In this document: positions 19,583-20,073 of the stretch, one piece after another
Numbering within the stretch: position 1 is the stretch's first letter
Layout of the letters: every line of letters starts with the position of its first letter
Assembly: GCA_023436385.1 (NCBI GenBank)
Contig: JAEZJH010000216.1
Location: 1 to 20,073 of the forward strand
Reading direction: 5' to 3'
DNA: 20,073 nucleotides
Source: Pseudomonadota bacterium
GTDB lineage: Bacteria; Myxococcota; Myxococcia; Myxococcales; Vulgatibacteraceae
The notes under the pieces: model-generated
The model's input: only the letters and a program-made list of their open reading frames with translations
Database searches by the model: none
Told to the model about the DNA's origin: nothing
Translations under genes and position numbers: made by a program

Positions 19583-20073
19583 ATGATCCGCCTGACCTAT
19601 TCGAACCGGACCGAGGGCCTGCTCGAGGCGCTGGCCGCCGATCTCGAGGAGGCCCGGGACGCCCCGGGAGCGAGCGTCCTCGACCCGGCGTTCGTGGTGC
19701 TCCCGAACCGCAACGTGGAGATCTACCTGCGGCAGGGGCTGGCCCGGCTCCGGGGGATCGCGGCCAACCTCGAGGTGCACCAGCTCCGGCGCTTCGTCGG
19801 GCGGCTGGCGGAGGCGGCCCTCGGGGGCGCGCGTCTCGCCGACGCCGACACGATGCGGGGCCTGCTCCTCTCCGTGCTCCTCGACGACCGGCTCCTCGCC
19901 GGGGACGAGTTCGCGCCGGTCCGCGCCTGGCTCGCCGGCGGGGGCGAGACGCCGCGGGCGGTCGACGGGCGGCGGGTGGCGCTCTCCGGGCAGCTCGCCC
20001 GGCTCTTCGAGGAGTACGCCTTCTCCCGGCCGGAGCTCCTCGGCGCCTGGCCGGAGGGACCGACGCTGGCCGG
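19583..20073 (+). CDS. recC: Exodeoxyribonuclease V subunit RecC, N-terminal part (cut by window edge)
   Basis: The first 163 residues are present. The N-terminus IRLTYSNRTEGLLEALAADL and the segment VVLPNRNVEIYLRQGLARLRGIAANLEVHQL (about 38-68) match the opening of RecC, in which a YHSNR-type start and a GIAAN segment are typical. RecC is the non-catalytic, Chi-recognising partner in the RecBCD helicase-nuclease that processes double-strand ends. RecB and RecD would be expected to the right of the window, but this cannot be seen. The start at 19583 follows GGGGAGG by about 11 bases, and that site lies in a hairpin loop. Codon bias matches the neighbours. The gene has a clear terminator before it, so it is not an extension of the lipoprotein array. 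Confidence 0.88.
   Translation, partial: MIRLTYSNRTEGLLEALAADLEEARDAPGASVLDPAFVVLPNRNVEIYLRQGLARLRGIAANLEVHQLRRFVGRLAEAALGGARLADADTMRGLLLSVLLDDRLLAGDEFAPVRAWLAGGGETPRAVDGRRVALSGQLARLFEEYAFSRPELLGAWPEGPTLA

Overview
The window is about 70% G+C with strong G/C bias at third codon positions. It carries an ArgA-type acetylglutamate synthase, a RecC-type exonuclease subunit, and secreted lipoproteins that join 'choice-of-anchor' (ASH/HYDIN-like) beta domains to von Willebrand A (vWA) domains. This combination suggests a chromosomal segment of a Myxococcota-like (former deltaproteobacterial) bacterium. The taxonomic call is inference from gene content and style; no marker RNA is present.

Layout. 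Positions 1-910 (minus) hold the N-terminal part of a subtilisin-family (S8) lipoprotein protease that runs off the left edge. A divergent gap leads to thiD (1087-1890, plus), the HMP/HMP-phosphate kinase of thiamine synthesis. Convergent to it, on the minus strand, are an unassigned 401-residue cytoplasmic protein (1928-3133) and a membrane-anchored BON + SRPBCC protein (3206-4441). A divergent gap of 238 bases precedes argA (4680-6008, plus).

From 6134 to 19485 lies a tandem array of seven paralogous lipoprotein genes, all on the plus strand, called g1 to g7 here. The full form (g1, g3, g4, g5, g6) has a lipobox, a small Cys-rich module, two to four ASH-type domains, a vWA-like domain whose metal site reads DNG instead of DxS, and a C-terminal EF-hand-like loop. 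The number of ASH domains falls along the array (4, 3, 4, 3, 2, 2, 2). g2 has lost its vWA domain, and decayed pieces of that domain are still readable downstream of its stop codon. g7 has only two ASH domains. A block of 25-26 bases (GATC...ACAT) precedes g1 to g5. In g3, g4 and g5 it lies exactly 9 bases from the start codon, with no good ribosome-binding site, which suggests leaderless or coupled initiation.

The window ends inside recC (19583 onward), the first visible gene of a probable RecBCD locus. Its ribosome-binding site lies in the loop of a predicted hairpin.

The housekeeping genes (thiD, argA, recC) look unrelated to one another. The array is the distinctive part. Its proteins are probably anchored in the cell envelope and exposed outside the cytoplasm, but their role cannot be read from sequence alone. 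No tRNA, rRNA, CRISPR array, insertion sequence or replication origin was seen. No gene-free stretch exceeds 300 bases.
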